From the NCBI GenBank assembly GCA_033763335.1, contig JANRKU010000098.1:9849-73848 (forward strand): a DNA stretch of 64,000 nucleotides. The letters run 5' to 3'. The position numbers and the translations under genes are program-made. Origin of the DNA: GCA-2794515 sp033763335 (GTDB lineage: Bacteria; Chloroflexota; Anaerolineae; Aggregatilineales; Phototrophicaceae). The notes below the pieces were generated by a model that was not told where the DNA came from, made no database searches, and worked only from the letters and a program-made list of their open reading frames with translations. Of this stretch, positions 24,554-32,767 are shown in pieces. The number at the start of each line of letters is the position of its first letter. The first letter of the stretch is position 1.

Positions 24554-25816
24554 CTAAATTTTACCTAAAACGATAGAGGCGTTTTGACCACCTAAGCCAA
24601 AACTATTGGAGAGGATGATATTCATGTTGGTTACATCGCGTGTGGTGTGTGGGACATAATCGAGGTCGCACGCGGGGTCTGGGTTATCGAGATTAATGGT
24701 GGGGTGAATAACTTGCTCTTTGAGCATTAACGCGCAAGCAATCACTTCTATTGCACCAGAAGCGGCAAGGGCATGTCCTAACATGCTTTTGGTGGAGCTA
24801 ATCGGCACTTGATAGGCTTTATCACCCAAAAGACGCTTAATGGCGATTGTCTCCATCGCATCGTTGGCGGGAGTGGATGTCCCATGTGCATAGATGTAGT
24901 TGATGGCATCGGCGGGAATTTTGGCATCTTCTAATGCCCATTTCATAGAACGCCACGCCCCTAAACCTTCTGGGTCTAGGGCGGCGACATGATAGGCATC
25001 TGATGAGGAAGCATGTCCTAATATTTCGCCATAGATTTTTGCTCCGCGTTTGCTGGCATGTTCGGCACTTTCTAGGATGACAATGCCACAGCCCTCACTA
25101 AACACAAATCCGCTACGGGTTATATCAAATGGGCGACTGGCTTTGTCTGGGTGTCCCTCATAATCGGTGGCAAGCGCATTCATGGCTTCAAAGCCTGCAA
25201 TGGTATAGTCTTGTAGAATGGCTTCTACCCCACCACAGATGACGATATCGGCTTTTCCATAGCGAATGAGTTCCGCGCCTTCGCCGATGGATTGTGTCCC
25301 AGAGGCACATGCGGTAGATGGCGTTTTTAATGCACCAAGTGTCCCAAAATAATGACTTACATAATGGGATGGCATATTGGGCAGGGAATTGATGAGGGAT
25401 AATGGATTCGGTTTGCGATAACCCGATGTCTTATATTTAGTAGTCGCTTGCTCTGACATTTCATGACATCCGAGTGATGTGCCAATCACTACAGCGACAC
25501 GCTCACCGTTTTCACGGAGATAATCGTGTGATAGTCCAGCATCTTCTACGGCGGCGATTGCCGATAGGACAGCGAATTGTGATGCACGTCCCATACGGCG
25601 GGCTTCTTTGCGGTCTATATGGGTAGAGGCATCGAATCCACGTACTTCGCCCGCAATTCGCACAGGGACATGACTGACTTCTATAGTCTCAATTTTACGG
25701 ATACCAGACTGTCCGTTTTTTAATCCATCCCACAATGAGGCAATGTCGCCTAATGCGGTAACAGCGCCCAAGCCTGTAATGACTGGGCGCGGAAAATTAT
25801 TTCTCTGGTGTTCCAT
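24554..25816 (-). CDS. fabF: 3-Oxoacyl-ACP synthase II
   Basis: Condensing enzyme that elongates acyl-ACP with malonyl-ACP in fatty acid synthesis. The Cys-His-His triad is visible: Cys in TACASGTQ (about residue 170), His in YAHGTSTPANDAMET, and His in STKSMLGHALAASGA. At 420 residues it is full length. The ATG at 25816 is preferred because GGGAG is 8 bases upstream; the ATG at 25822 is only 2 bases from it. The start overlaps the plsX end by 20 bases. Confidence 0.94.
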   Translation of the reverse strand: MEHQRNNFPRPVITGLGAVTALGDIASLWDGLKNGQSGIRKIETIEVSHVPVRIAGEVRGFDASTHIDRKEARRMGRASQFAVLSAIAAVEDAGLSHDYLRENGERVAVVIGTSLGCHEMSEQATTKYKTSGYRKPNPLSLINSLPNMPSHYVSHYFGTLGALKTPSTACASGTQSIGEGAELIRYGKADIVICGGVEAILQDYTIAGFEAMNALATDYEGHPDKASRPFDITRSGFVFSEGCGIVILESAEHASKRGAKIYGEILGHASSSDAYHVAALDPEGLGAWRSMKWALEDAKIPADAINYIYAHGTSTPANDAMETIAIKRLLGDKAYQVPISSTKSMLGHALAASGAIEVIACALMLKEQVIHPTINLDNPDPACDLDYVPHTTRDVTNMNIILSNSFGLGGQNASIVLGKI

Positions 25817-26825
25817 CGGCATTGCTCCCTATGGGCATATTGGCAATATCGGTTTTTATGGTTTGAATGACGTTTCCCAAAACAGCCTGTTGTGCCTGAT
25901 AAATGGCATTTTTGACTGCTTTGGCATCTGAACTACCATGTCCAATAATGACAACACCATTCACCCCCAACAGTGGCGCACCGCCGATTTCGGAAGGGTC
26001 TATGAGTTTGCGAACACGATTAAAGGCAGGGCGAGAGAGTGCCGCGCCGATTTTTGAGCGCCATGTTGACTTTAGTTGGTCACGGATGATATTTACCATG
26101 TAGCGGGTGGTGGCTTCGAATGTCTTGAGCATGATATTGCCGATGAAACCGTCTGTGACGACAACATCTGCCACATTATGGTGCATATCGGGGGGTTCAA
26201 TGTAGCCGATATAATTGAGTGGCAACTCGCGCAAGAGGGCATTGGCTTCTTGGAGGAGGGGTGTGCCTTTGACTTCTTCTTCGCCATTAGACATCAATGC
26301 CACGCGGGGTCTATTTACGCCTAGTGCGTTTTGTGCATAGGCGCTCCCCATAATGGCAAATTGTGCCAACCATTCGGGTTTAGAATCGGTATTTGCGCCA
26401 ATATCCAAGACGATGACGGGTTTACCATAGATGGGATAGATAATACTCAATGCGGGGCGTTTTACCCCTTGAATCCGTTTGAGTGTGGAAAGCATGGCAA
26501 TAGCATGTGCCGCACCTGTGTTGCCCATCGTGACAAACGCATCGGCAGAGCCATCTTTGACCAAATTTAAGCCGATGTGCATGGATGAGTTTTGCTTATC
26601 GCGCACCGCATCGGCAGGCTTATCGGTCATTTCGATAATGTCGTTGGCATTGACGATTTCAATCGGCAAATTTTGAGTGTTATGTTTGGCGAGTTCTTGT
26701 TTGATAAGGGCTTCTGGACCAACAAGGATAATCGGTTGTTTCCATTCCTGTGCGGCTAATACCGCCCCTTCGATATCGGGCGCAGGGCGATTATCTGTTC
26801 CAACGGCATCTACCACAATACGCAT
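25797..26825 (-). CDS. plsX: Phosphate acyltransferase PlsX
   Basis: Turns acyl-ACP into acyl-phosphate for phospholipid synthesis through PlsY. N-terminal VVDAVGTDNRPAPDIEGA is typical (VDAxGxD), followed by MGNTGAAHAIAMLSTLKRI and a later VTDGFIGNIMLKTFEA. At 342 residues it is full length. It opens the leftward plsX-fabF-trmFO block. fabH and fabD, often nearby in other bacteria, are absent; acpP is about 26 kb away at 52037. Confidence 0.94.
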   Translation of the reverse strand: MRIVVDAVGTDNRPAPDIEGAVLAAQEWKQPIILVGPEALIKQELAKHNTQNLPIEIVNANDIIEMTDKPADAVRDKQNSSMHIGLNLVKDGSADAFVTMGNTGAAHAIAMLSTLKRIQGVKRPALSIIYPIYGKPVIVLDIGANTDSKPEWLAQFAIMGSAYAQNALGVNRPRVALMSNGEEEVKGTPLLQEANALLRELPLNYIGYIEPPDMHHNVADVVVTDGFIGNIMLKTFEATTRYMVNIIRDQLKSTWRSKIGAALSRPAFNRVRKLIDPSEIGGAPLLGVNGVVIIGHGSSDAKAVKNAIYQAQQAVLGNVIQTIKTDIANMPIGSNADGTPEK

Positions 26826-26893
26826 GAGAGTCTCATTTCTTCATCTAAATTATTTGACCCTATTGTATAAAAAATAAGGGGGATGCAAAAGGA

Positions 26894-26921
26894 TTGACAG
26901 GCGGATTGTTTCGAATATAAT
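26894..26921 (+). promoter_or_regulatory. Promoter of tRNA-Leu
   Basis: Perfect TTGACA (26894-26899), 16-base spacer, perfect TATAAT (26916-26921). Expected start near 26928, 14 bases before the tRNA. This is the clearest housekeeping promoter in the window. Confidence 0.85.
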
Positions 26922-26941
26922 AGTTTCTATATAACCAATAT

Positions 26942-27023
26942 GCCTTGGTGGCGGAATAGGCAGACGCGCACGGTTGAGGGCTGTGTCTCGCAAGGGGTGG
27001 AGGTTCAAATCCTCTCCAAGGCA
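26942..27023 (+). tRNA. tRNA-Leu (anticodon GAG)
   Basis: Class II tRNA of 82 bases. The acceptor arms GCCTTGG and CCAAGGC (27016-27022) are followed by discriminator A. The anticodon stem CACGG/CTGTG encloses the loop TTGAGGG, giving anticodon GAG (26976-26978) reading CTT/CTC codons. The T arm holds GGTTCAAATCC. CCA is not encoded. It decodes five of the six Leu codons in the ilv leader peptide at 5597. Confidence 0.93.
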
Positions 27024-27030
27024 AACTATA

Positions 27031-27065
27031 AAAACGACCTGTTAAATAAACAGGTCGTTTTTATT
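27031..27065 (+). terminator. Intrinsic terminator after tRNA-Leu
   Basis: Perfect 13-bp stem (27031-27043 with 27049-27061, core ACGACCTGTT/AACAGGTCGT), 5-base loop AAATA, then a T-rich tail. It starts 8 bases after the tRNA end. The remaining bases up to 27146 contain nothing I can assign. Confidence 0.88.
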
Positions 27066-27146
27066 TGTGTAAATCAGTTGCGATAAGCCATAAACAAGTG
27101 TAAACTCGTCTCATATCATTCATGCAACAGAACAGGTTAAATTGCG

Positions 27147-28181
27147 ATGAGCGAAAACCAACAAGCGTTAGAACAAGCCTATATGCTTATCGAAGCACAA
27201 AAATTGGGCGAAGCGCGAGCGATTCTCGAAAAAGTTTTGGCACAAGATAAAAACTCTGCCGATGTATGGTGGCTTTATGCCCATGCCATAGATGACCCCA
27301 AACAAGCTGTTACCGCACTTGAAAACGTGGTCAGGCTTGATTCCACGAATGCAGAAGCGAAAACACTTTTACAAACAGCCCGTCAACAAGCAGGTATTGG
27401 GGTGGGGGATGATGATTTTGATTTTGATGACGAAGACCTTGCGCCTGCCGAAGAAGATGAGCCAGATGATACACGCAGGCGGTCATTTATTATTTTTGGT
27501 GTGATTGTTGCTTTGGTTGCATTGGGTCTGTTTATTTTGATTGCATCGCCAAGGGGCGATACTAACCAACCTGCGACTAGCCCTACAGGGACATTCGTCT
27601 CGCAAAATGCAGATTCTAGTGCGCTTACTAGTACGGCTCAGGTGGCTATCGCTAACCAAACAACGATACCGCTACAGCCTATTGATAATGATAGCGCGAA
27701 TTTGACGCTCACTGCTCAATCGTCCTTGGTGACACCAGATTCTGTTGGCACAGAAGGACTTGCAACCTCGGTTATTGTGTCACCAACGGAAACAGTAGCC
27801 GTAATCACAGAAGATGTGGTGACAGAAATTGTTGCTACTCCTTCTATAGAAAATTTCTTGGCATCACTTGCCACCGACTATCCAACAAATGGGACAACCG
27901 AATTGGTAGATAGTGTTTTTGGGGCGACCTTACTCGTGCCGATGTGTACTGCACGCGGGGAAGACCATAGCGGGCTTATCCCACGTGCTATGGCGGGACT
28001 CAGCCAAAATATTGCCTTGTTGCCAGTAGATTATATGGCTGTTGGGGTACGGTTCTTAGACTGCACCGCCAATGAGACGATTAATGTGATGATTATGCCC
28101 ACTCAATCGGCACTAGAATATAATAATGCCGATTTGAGTGAACAAGATTTTAGACGCTCGTGGAGTGTCATAGATGCTTAA
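27147..28181 (+). CDS. TPR-like single-pass membrane protein of unknown function
   Basis: Residues about 3-75 form two TPR-like helical repeats (ALEQAYMLIEAQKLGEARAI and ADVWWLYAHAI). A very acidic stretch (about 85-105) is followed by RRR and one membrane helix at about 112-132 (FIIFGVIVALVALGLFILIA). Then comes a Ser/Thr-rich extracellular linker and a C-terminal domain of about 110 residues with two Cys that I do not recognise. The TPR part should be cytosolic and the C-terminal part outside. The stop codon overlaps the stop of the convergent kinase gene within a shared TTAA. Confidence 0.65.
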   Translation: MSENQQALEQAYMLIEAQKLGEARAILEKVLAQDKNSADVWWLYAHAIDDPKQAVTALENVVRLDSTNAEAKTLLQTARQQAGIGVGDDDFDFDDEDLAPAEEDEPDDTRRRSFIIFGVIVALVALGLFILIASPRGDTNQPATSPTGTFVSQNADSSALTSTAQVAIANQTTIPLQPIDNDSANLTLTAQSSLVTPDSVGTEGLATSVIVSPTETVAVITEDVVTEIVATPSIENFLASLATDYPTNGTTELVDSVFGATLLVPMCTARGEDHSGLIPRAMAGLSQNIALLPVDYMAVGVRFLDCTANETINVMIMPTQSALEYNNADLSEQDFRRSWSVIDA

Positions 28182-29794
28182 TTAGGGGTGGGGATTGGCA
28201 AGCGGATGATGAATGTTGTTCCCTTGCCAACCTCACTTTCGACATGAATCTCCCCTTTATGTTTTTGAATGATTGCGTAACTAATAAATAACCCCAAACC
28301 ATTCCCTGATTCTTTTGTCGAGACAAATGGCTCAAATACACTTTCGATAATGGATGGCTCAATACCTTTGCCCGTGTCTTTGATTTCGACGATGACATGT
28401 GTTGCATCGTGATATGATGAAATGGTTAATGAGCCACCTTTTGGCATGGCATCTCGTGCATTAACGATGAGGTTTTGGAAGATTTGCTCCAATTGAAACC
28501 GATTGCCATCAATAGCGGGTAGGGGAGAAAGATGCGTTTCGATTTGGATATTATCCAAAATTCGCCGATTAAATGTCGTCAATTGTTCAATAAGATGATT
28601 CAGGTCTACGGGAGAAAAATTGGCGTTATCTAATTGTTTATTACCCATAAAGGCACGCAAACTATCTACAATATAGTTGATGCGCTCAATGCTATCAAAG
28701 GCGATTGATACCATTCCCATATCACCATCATATAAGTTGCTTTCGATGTCTTCTTTAACATTATCGAGGCAGATGCGAATAGGCATGAGTGGATTTTTGA
28801 TTTCATGAGCGATTTCACCGGCAATTCGCCCGATAGAGGCGAGTTTTTCTGAGCGAATGAGTAATTTTTGTGCCGATTCCAATTCTGCTGTGCGCGTTTC
28901 TACCATTTCTTCGAGGTGATTGGCATACCGTTGTTGAATGTTATATAACTCGGATTTCCGAAGTGCCAATGCAATTTGCCTACTTACCCCCCGAAACAGT
29001 CGGAATTGATTTTCTGTATAGGCAACATCTGTTCCTAAAACTAATAATCCCAAAATATCGTTACTCGTCCTTAGAATTGCTGTTGTGGCGTATTTATGAC
29101 CCACATATTCTTGCATATCATCCCACTGAATAATATCTTGCTTCAAATCGGCATGTTTTTGTAAATAGTCTTCAAATGGGAATGGTTTATTGCTAATGAT
29201 TGCATAAGTACGAGTATGGACGATATTATGCTCGTGGTCTAATTGATAAATTTGGATAGACCGATTTGGGACTAAATCGGCAATGAGGTGCGTCACAAAT
29301 TCGAGTAAATCGCCACTTTCTGGGTATAAATTTAGTTCTTCGCTTAGATGTAGGAGCGATTCTAGTTCTTGTGTGCGCTGATATAGCTGGGTTTCTAGTT
29401 GAAATGCGCGTAATTTTGATTTTGCGCGTGCTAAAAGTTCTTGTGGATGAAATGGCTTTTTTAGATAATCATCTGCACCAAGATTTAAGCCTTCGACAAC
29501 CTTACTAAAATCGCCGATAGCCGTGATGATAATGGTTGGTATACGCGCTGTTTTGGGGTCTTCGCGCATTTTTTTTAGGACATCGAAGCCTGTTAGACCG
29601 GGCATATTGATATCTAATAACACCAAATCGGGCGTAAGGGTTTGTATGGCTTCAAATGCACTAACGCCATCGAATGTCTTATGTACCCGATACCCTTCAT
29701 ATTCAAAAACACGTTCTAACATCACAGCAGTAGATAATTGGTCATCTGCAACGAGTACCAATGGAATATGTTGGGTATCTATTTGTTTTAGCAT
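28178..29794 (-). CDS. Hybrid protein: receiver, GAF-like and histidine kinase domains
   Basis: Soluble signalling kinase with no membrane helix. It has a receiver domain at 10-125 (Asp61 in VLLDINMPGLTG, Lys113 in LKKPF), a GAF-like domain at about 145-285, a coiled helix, a HisKA domain with His330 (EIAHEIKNPL), and a HATPase domain with NLIVNARDAMP, DTGKGI and GNGLGLFI. With an N-terminal receiver it is probably controlled by another kinase rather than by a direct ligand only. There is no adjacent regulator gene. Its 3' end overlaps the TPR-like gene by 4 bases. Confidence 0.9.
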   Translation of the reverse strand: MLKQIDTQHIPLVLVADDQLSTAVMLERVFEYEGYRVHKTFDGVSAFEAIQTLTPDLVLLDINMPGLTGFDVLKKMREDPKTARIPTIIITAIGDFSKVVEGLNLGADDYLKKPFHPQELLARAKSKLRAFQLETQLYQRTQELESLLHLSEELNLYPESGDLLEFVTHLIADLVPNRSIQIYQLDHEHNIVHTRTYAIISNKPFPFEDYLQKHADLKQDIIQWDDMQEYVGHKYATTAILRTSNDILGLLVLGTDVAYTENQFRLFRGVSRQIALALRKSELYNIQQRYANHLEEMVETRTAELESAQKLLIRSEKLASIGRIAGEIAHEIKNPLMPIRICLDNVKEDIESNLYDGDMGMVSIAFDSIERINYIVDSLRAFMGNKQLDNANFSPVDLNHLIEQLTTFNRRILDNIQIETHLSPLPAIDGNRFQLEQIFQNLIVNARDAMPKGGSLTISSYHDATHVIVEIKDTGKGIEPSIIESVFEPFVSTKESGNGLGLFISYAIIQKHKGEIHVESEVGKGTTFIIRLPIPTPN

Positions 29795-29897
29795 GGTGAC
29801 GTAATCGCTTTCTGGTTGGCTTTGTGGCTATTGGGGTTTTGTTGTCTAATGGTAAAATGAATTCTTGAGTCCTTATTATTATATTGCGAAAGTGTTT

Positions 29898-31115
29898 ATG
29901 AAAGAACAGTCTCCTCTAAAAAGCTATTTGCGCTCACTTGCTTTGGGCAGTTTAATCGGTATTGGTTTGGCAATCGTATTTGGTGCTGGCTTTATTGTAC
30001 GTGATTTGCTCAATGTGCCGTCGGTATTTTCTGCTTCTAATCCACAAACTGAACAAGCAGAAGGTTATCCTTTGCTTGATGAAGTGCAAGAACTACTCGA
30101 TACTCGCTATTTACGTGAGCAACCCGATTATCAAACACGCCAATATGCCGCCATTCGTGGGATGCTTAGTTCATTAGGTGATAGAAATACATTTTTCATT
30201 GATCCACCCGTTGCCCAAAGTGAAACTCAAGTGCTATCTGGGACGTATGGTGGGGTAGGGGTGTTATTACGCCGAGATGAGGCAGGCAATTTTGTGATAT
30301 ATCCCTTTCCAGAAAGCTCTGCATTAGCTGTTGGTGTTCAAGATGGGGATATTTTGGAGTCGGTTAATGGCAAAGTTATTACACTCTCAGATGCACCCGA
30401 TGCCGTAGACCAGTTATTACGTGGAGAAGTTAAAGATAATAATGGTGTTGAAGTTGTTATCCGCCGTGACGAGGAACAATTGACGTTTTTTATCCCATTT
30501 GCTGTGGTTAATGTGCCATCTATTCAATGGCGTGTGTTGGATGAAGATGCGCGTATTGGCTATATCCTCATTATGAGATTTACAGCACGCACACCAGAAG
30601 AATTGCAGGTTGCGCTAGAAGACTTGACCTCTTATGATATTCAGGGAATCATTTTGGACCTTAGAGACAACGGGGGTGGGTTGCTTCAGGAGGGGATAGA
30701 TGTTGCTGGTGTGTTTTTGGGTGATGCGGTAATTATGCTTGAAGTGAGCAGGGCGGGGGAGCGAGAATTCCGTGCTAACCCATTGCCAATTAGCTCCGAT
30801 TTGCCCCTAGTGGTCTTGGTTAATGGACGCACTGCCAGCGCCGCCGAATTGGTCGCAGGGGCAATACAAGATTGGGGCAGGGGGGTCTTAGTGGGTCAGA
30901 AGACGTTTGGAAAAGGCACTATTCAGCAAATTTCTCCTTTGTCTGATAAGTCATCCTTGCATATTACAACCGCCGAATGGCTTACACCCAATCGAAACAT
31001 CATTGATGGTGTGGGGTTAAATCCAGATATATCTATGATTCCAGATGAAAATGGGCGAGATGTTGAATTGGGTGAGGCGCTTCGATATCTTCAAAACACT
31101 GTATTGGACAACTAA
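29898..31115 (+). CDS. S41-family C-terminal processing peptidase
   Basis: Membrane-anchored protease facing outward. It has one N-terminal helix (SLALGSLIGIGLAIVFGAGF), a PDZ domain at about 105-185 (GGVGVLLRRDEAGN, VQDGDILESVNGK) and the S41 catalytic domain. The catalytic Ser lies in NGRTASAAELVAGA and the Lys in GQKTFGKG. The ATG at 29898 is chosen over the in-frame TTG at 29865, since it places the membrane helix near the N-terminus. smpB follows after 14 bases, perhaps in one transcript. The substrate is unknown. Confidence 0.9.
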   Translation: MKEQSPLKSYLRSLALGSLIGIGLAIVFGAGFIVRDLLNVPSVFSASNPQTEQAEGYPLLDEVQELLDTRYLREQPDYQTRQYAAIRGMLSSLGDRNTFFIDPPVAQSETQVLSGTYGGVGVLLRRDEAGNFVIYPFPESSALAVGVQDGDILESVNGKVITLSDAPDAVDQLLRGEVKDNNGVEVVIRRDEEQLTFFIPFAVVNVPSIQWRVLDEDARIGYILIMRFTARTPEELQVALEDLTSYDIQGIILDLRDNGGGLLQEGIDVAGVFLGDAVIMLEVSRAGEREFRANPLPISSDLPLVVLVNGRTASAAELVAGAIQDWGRGVLVGQKTFGKGTIQQISPLSDKSSLHITTAEWLTPNRNIIDGVGLNPDISMIPDENGRDVELGEALRYLQNTVLDN

Positions 31116-31129
31116 AAAGAGAAATTGCT

Positions 31130-31594
31130 ATGACAGAAGGTCGTAAAGTAATTGCACGAAATAAAAAGGCATTTCACGAGTATTTTATCGAAGAAACATA
31201 TCAGGCTGGTATGGTTTTAATGGGGTCTGAGATAAAATCTATCCGTAGAAATCGAATCAGCCTACAAGAAGGTTTTGTTCAAGAAATGGGCGGAGAATTG
31301 TGGTTGATGCAAGTCAATATCTCTCCCTATGAGCAAGCCAGTTTTTTTGGGCATGTAGACCCATTGCGCCCACGCAAACTATTGCTCAAGAAAAAAGAAA
31401 TTGCCAGAATTGTGACACAACTGCGTGAACGTGGTTATACGGTTGTTCCCACACAAGTTTATTTGGTCGGCGGGTTGGCAAAAGTTGAAGTGGCGATGGC
31501 AAAAGGCAAGAAGCTATATGATAAGCGCGATACACTCGCCAAAAAAGATGCTGACCGCGATATTCAACGTGCATTGAAAGATAGGTATGAGTGA
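31130..31594 (+). CDS. smpB: SsrA-binding protein
   Basis: Partner of tmRNA in trans-translation, which rescues stalled ribosomes. Seen: ARNKKAFHEYFIEETYQAG, MGSEIKSIR and the C-terminal basic tail KGKKLYDKRDTLAKKDADRD. The 154 residues match the family. No tmRNA gene was found in the window. Its stop codon overlaps the start of the next gene (TGATG). Confidence 0.96.
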   Translation: MTEGRKVIARNKKAFHEYFIEETYQAGMVLMGSEIKSIRRNRISLQEGFVQEMGGELWLMQVNISPYEQASFFGHVDPLRPRKLLLKKKEIARIVTQLRERGYTVVPTQVYLVGGLAKVEVAMAKGKKLYDKRDTLAKKDADRDIQRALKDRYE

Positions 31595-32388
31595 TGCCCG
31601 ATTTGCCACATAGCATTAGGGAAATTAATGAACTGCCCGAAGCCGATAAACACGATGTTTATAAGGGGTTATTGCCACAATGGGTCTTTGAGCAATATGG
31701 GATAGATGTCAACAACCCAGAAGAAAGACGTAACCCGCCGATTATTTATTTTCGGTGTCCAAAAGGCAGTCGTGCGGTGGAGGTTATCGTCAAACAACGC
31801 GCCACAGATTTAGACCCACTATTTTATATCAACTTAGCAGATACCCTCACACAACAACTTATTGTATTGCTCATCGTGGTGAATGACCCCGACTCACCAC
31901 GATACAATACCGATTTTGATAAGCAAGGAAATCCCACACAATTTGGAACGATTACCCGTAATGTGTTCGCAGAAATTGAAGCAATGAAAGCAGGATTGGC
32001 TCCGGGTCAAATTCGGCGTGGTTTGCGTGTGTTCAAAGATTCTATTCCGTTCTTTGAGGGATTTGTGAAAGACATGGGACATGATTTGTTTTTTATTGAA
32101 CCACTGGCATATACCAACGCGATTACCTTTGAGCGATATGGATTCAATTATATGAAGGGCTTGCAAGAGATGAATCGAATTCATCAAGAATTTTTGCCCG
32201 GTGGTGAGTTGCATAATCAACTCACCGCAGAAAACCCATTTCGGCAACCAGAGGCGTGGAAAAGTGTACGTGGACGAGCATGGGCAATTCATGATGGTAT
32301 TTTGGGGCAACCATTTAGTGGATTGCAAATGTATAAGCGAATAGGTGTTCATGCGGGTGTGAATACATTCCCAGACGCAATGTGGTAG
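31594..32388 (+). CDS. Uncharacterised protein overlapping smpB (264 aa)
   Basis: No family recognised. It appears soluble, without signal peptide or membrane helix; Trp and Phe are frequent, and the end HAGVNTFPDAMW is unusual. A central stretch from about residue 85 (LTQQLIVLLIVVNDPDSPRY) looks like a buried strand followed by a loop. The ATG at 31594 overlaps the smpB stop by one base, so the two are translationally coupled; an in-frame GTG at 31591 is the alternative. The coupling suggests a housekeeping link, but nothing in the sequence says which. Confidence 0.7.
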   Translation: MPDLPHSIREINELPEADKHDVYKGLLPQWVFEQYGIDVNNPEERRNPPIIYFRCPKGSRAVEVIVKQRATDLDPLFYINLADTLTQQLIVLLIVVNDPDSPRYNTDFDKQGNPTQFGTITRNVFAEIEAMKAGLAPGQIRRGLRVFKDSIPFFEGFVKDMGHDLFFIEPLAYTNAITFERYGFNYMKGLQEMNRIHQEFLPGGELHNQLTAENPFRQPEAWKSVRGRAWAIHDGILGQPFSGLQMYKRIGVHAGVNTFPDAMW

Positions 32389-32493
32389 GTGTCATATTTA
32401 TAGAGGTTGGTGGGGTGTTTTTTACTCACAGTTATTACTCGTGATAATGGTTCTTATCAAGGAGTTATAATATGGATTCTGTTGATAAAATGC
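32389..32493. other. Gene-free stretch after the smpB-linked gene
   Basis: No convincing gene. AAGGAG and an ATG at 32472 open an 11-codon frame that ends inside the following hairpin; I treat it as chance. The stretch probably holds the 3' end of the preceding mRNA. Confidence 0.4.
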
Positions 32494-32529
32494 AAACCGC
32501 CTGCTGATAATCATCGGCAGGCGGTTTTT
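32494..32529. terminator. Bidirectional terminator between convergent transcripts
   Basis: AAACCGCCTGC (32494-32504) and GCAGGCGGTTT (32517-32527) form an 11-bp perfect stem, extended by four more pairs including one wobble. On the plus strand it is followed by further T residues. It would end the rightward smpB transcript and the leftward tRNA-Glu transcript. Confidence 0.85.
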
Positions 32530-32531
32530 GT

Positions 32532-32604
32532 TGCTCCATACGAGATTCGAACCCGTGTTTTGTCCTTGAGAGGGACACGTCCTAGTCCCCTAGACGAATG
32601 GAGC
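32532..32604 (-). tRNA. tRNA-Glu (anticodon CTC)
   Basis: Read leftward: acceptor arms GCTCCAT and ATGGAGC, discriminator A. The D arm GTCTAGGGGACTAGGAC is typical of tRNA-Glu. The anticodon stem TGTCC/GGACA encloses CTCTCAA, giving CTC (32558-32560) for GAG codons. The T arm has GGTTCGAATC. CCA is not encoded. Confidence 0.94.
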
Positions 32605-32615
32605 CTATAAATGTA

Positions 32616-32643
32616 ATTCTACCATCGTATGCAGTGTGGTCAA
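32616..32643 (-). promoter_or_regulatory. Promoter of tRNA-Glu
   Basis: Leftward TTGACC (complement of 32638-32643), 16-base spacer, TAGAAT (complement of 32616-32621). Each hexamer differs from consensus by one base. The expected start lies a few bases before the tRNA 5' end at 32604. Confidence 0.65.
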
Positions 32644-32767
32644 TGATGATTATAACCAAATACTCTTTGCATAAATGAAAAATGCTTGTATAGTTAAGTA
32701 AAATTGTGCGTTTTATACAATACATCCTTATGCGGAATACACGAATAATATTACTTAAGAGGTTGCG

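Noticed and set aside
32472..32507. Eleven-codon frame with AAGGAG before a terminator
   Set aside because: Too short to judge, not followed by a co-regulated gene (the next gene is a tRNA on the other strand), and its last codons merely fall in the hairpin.
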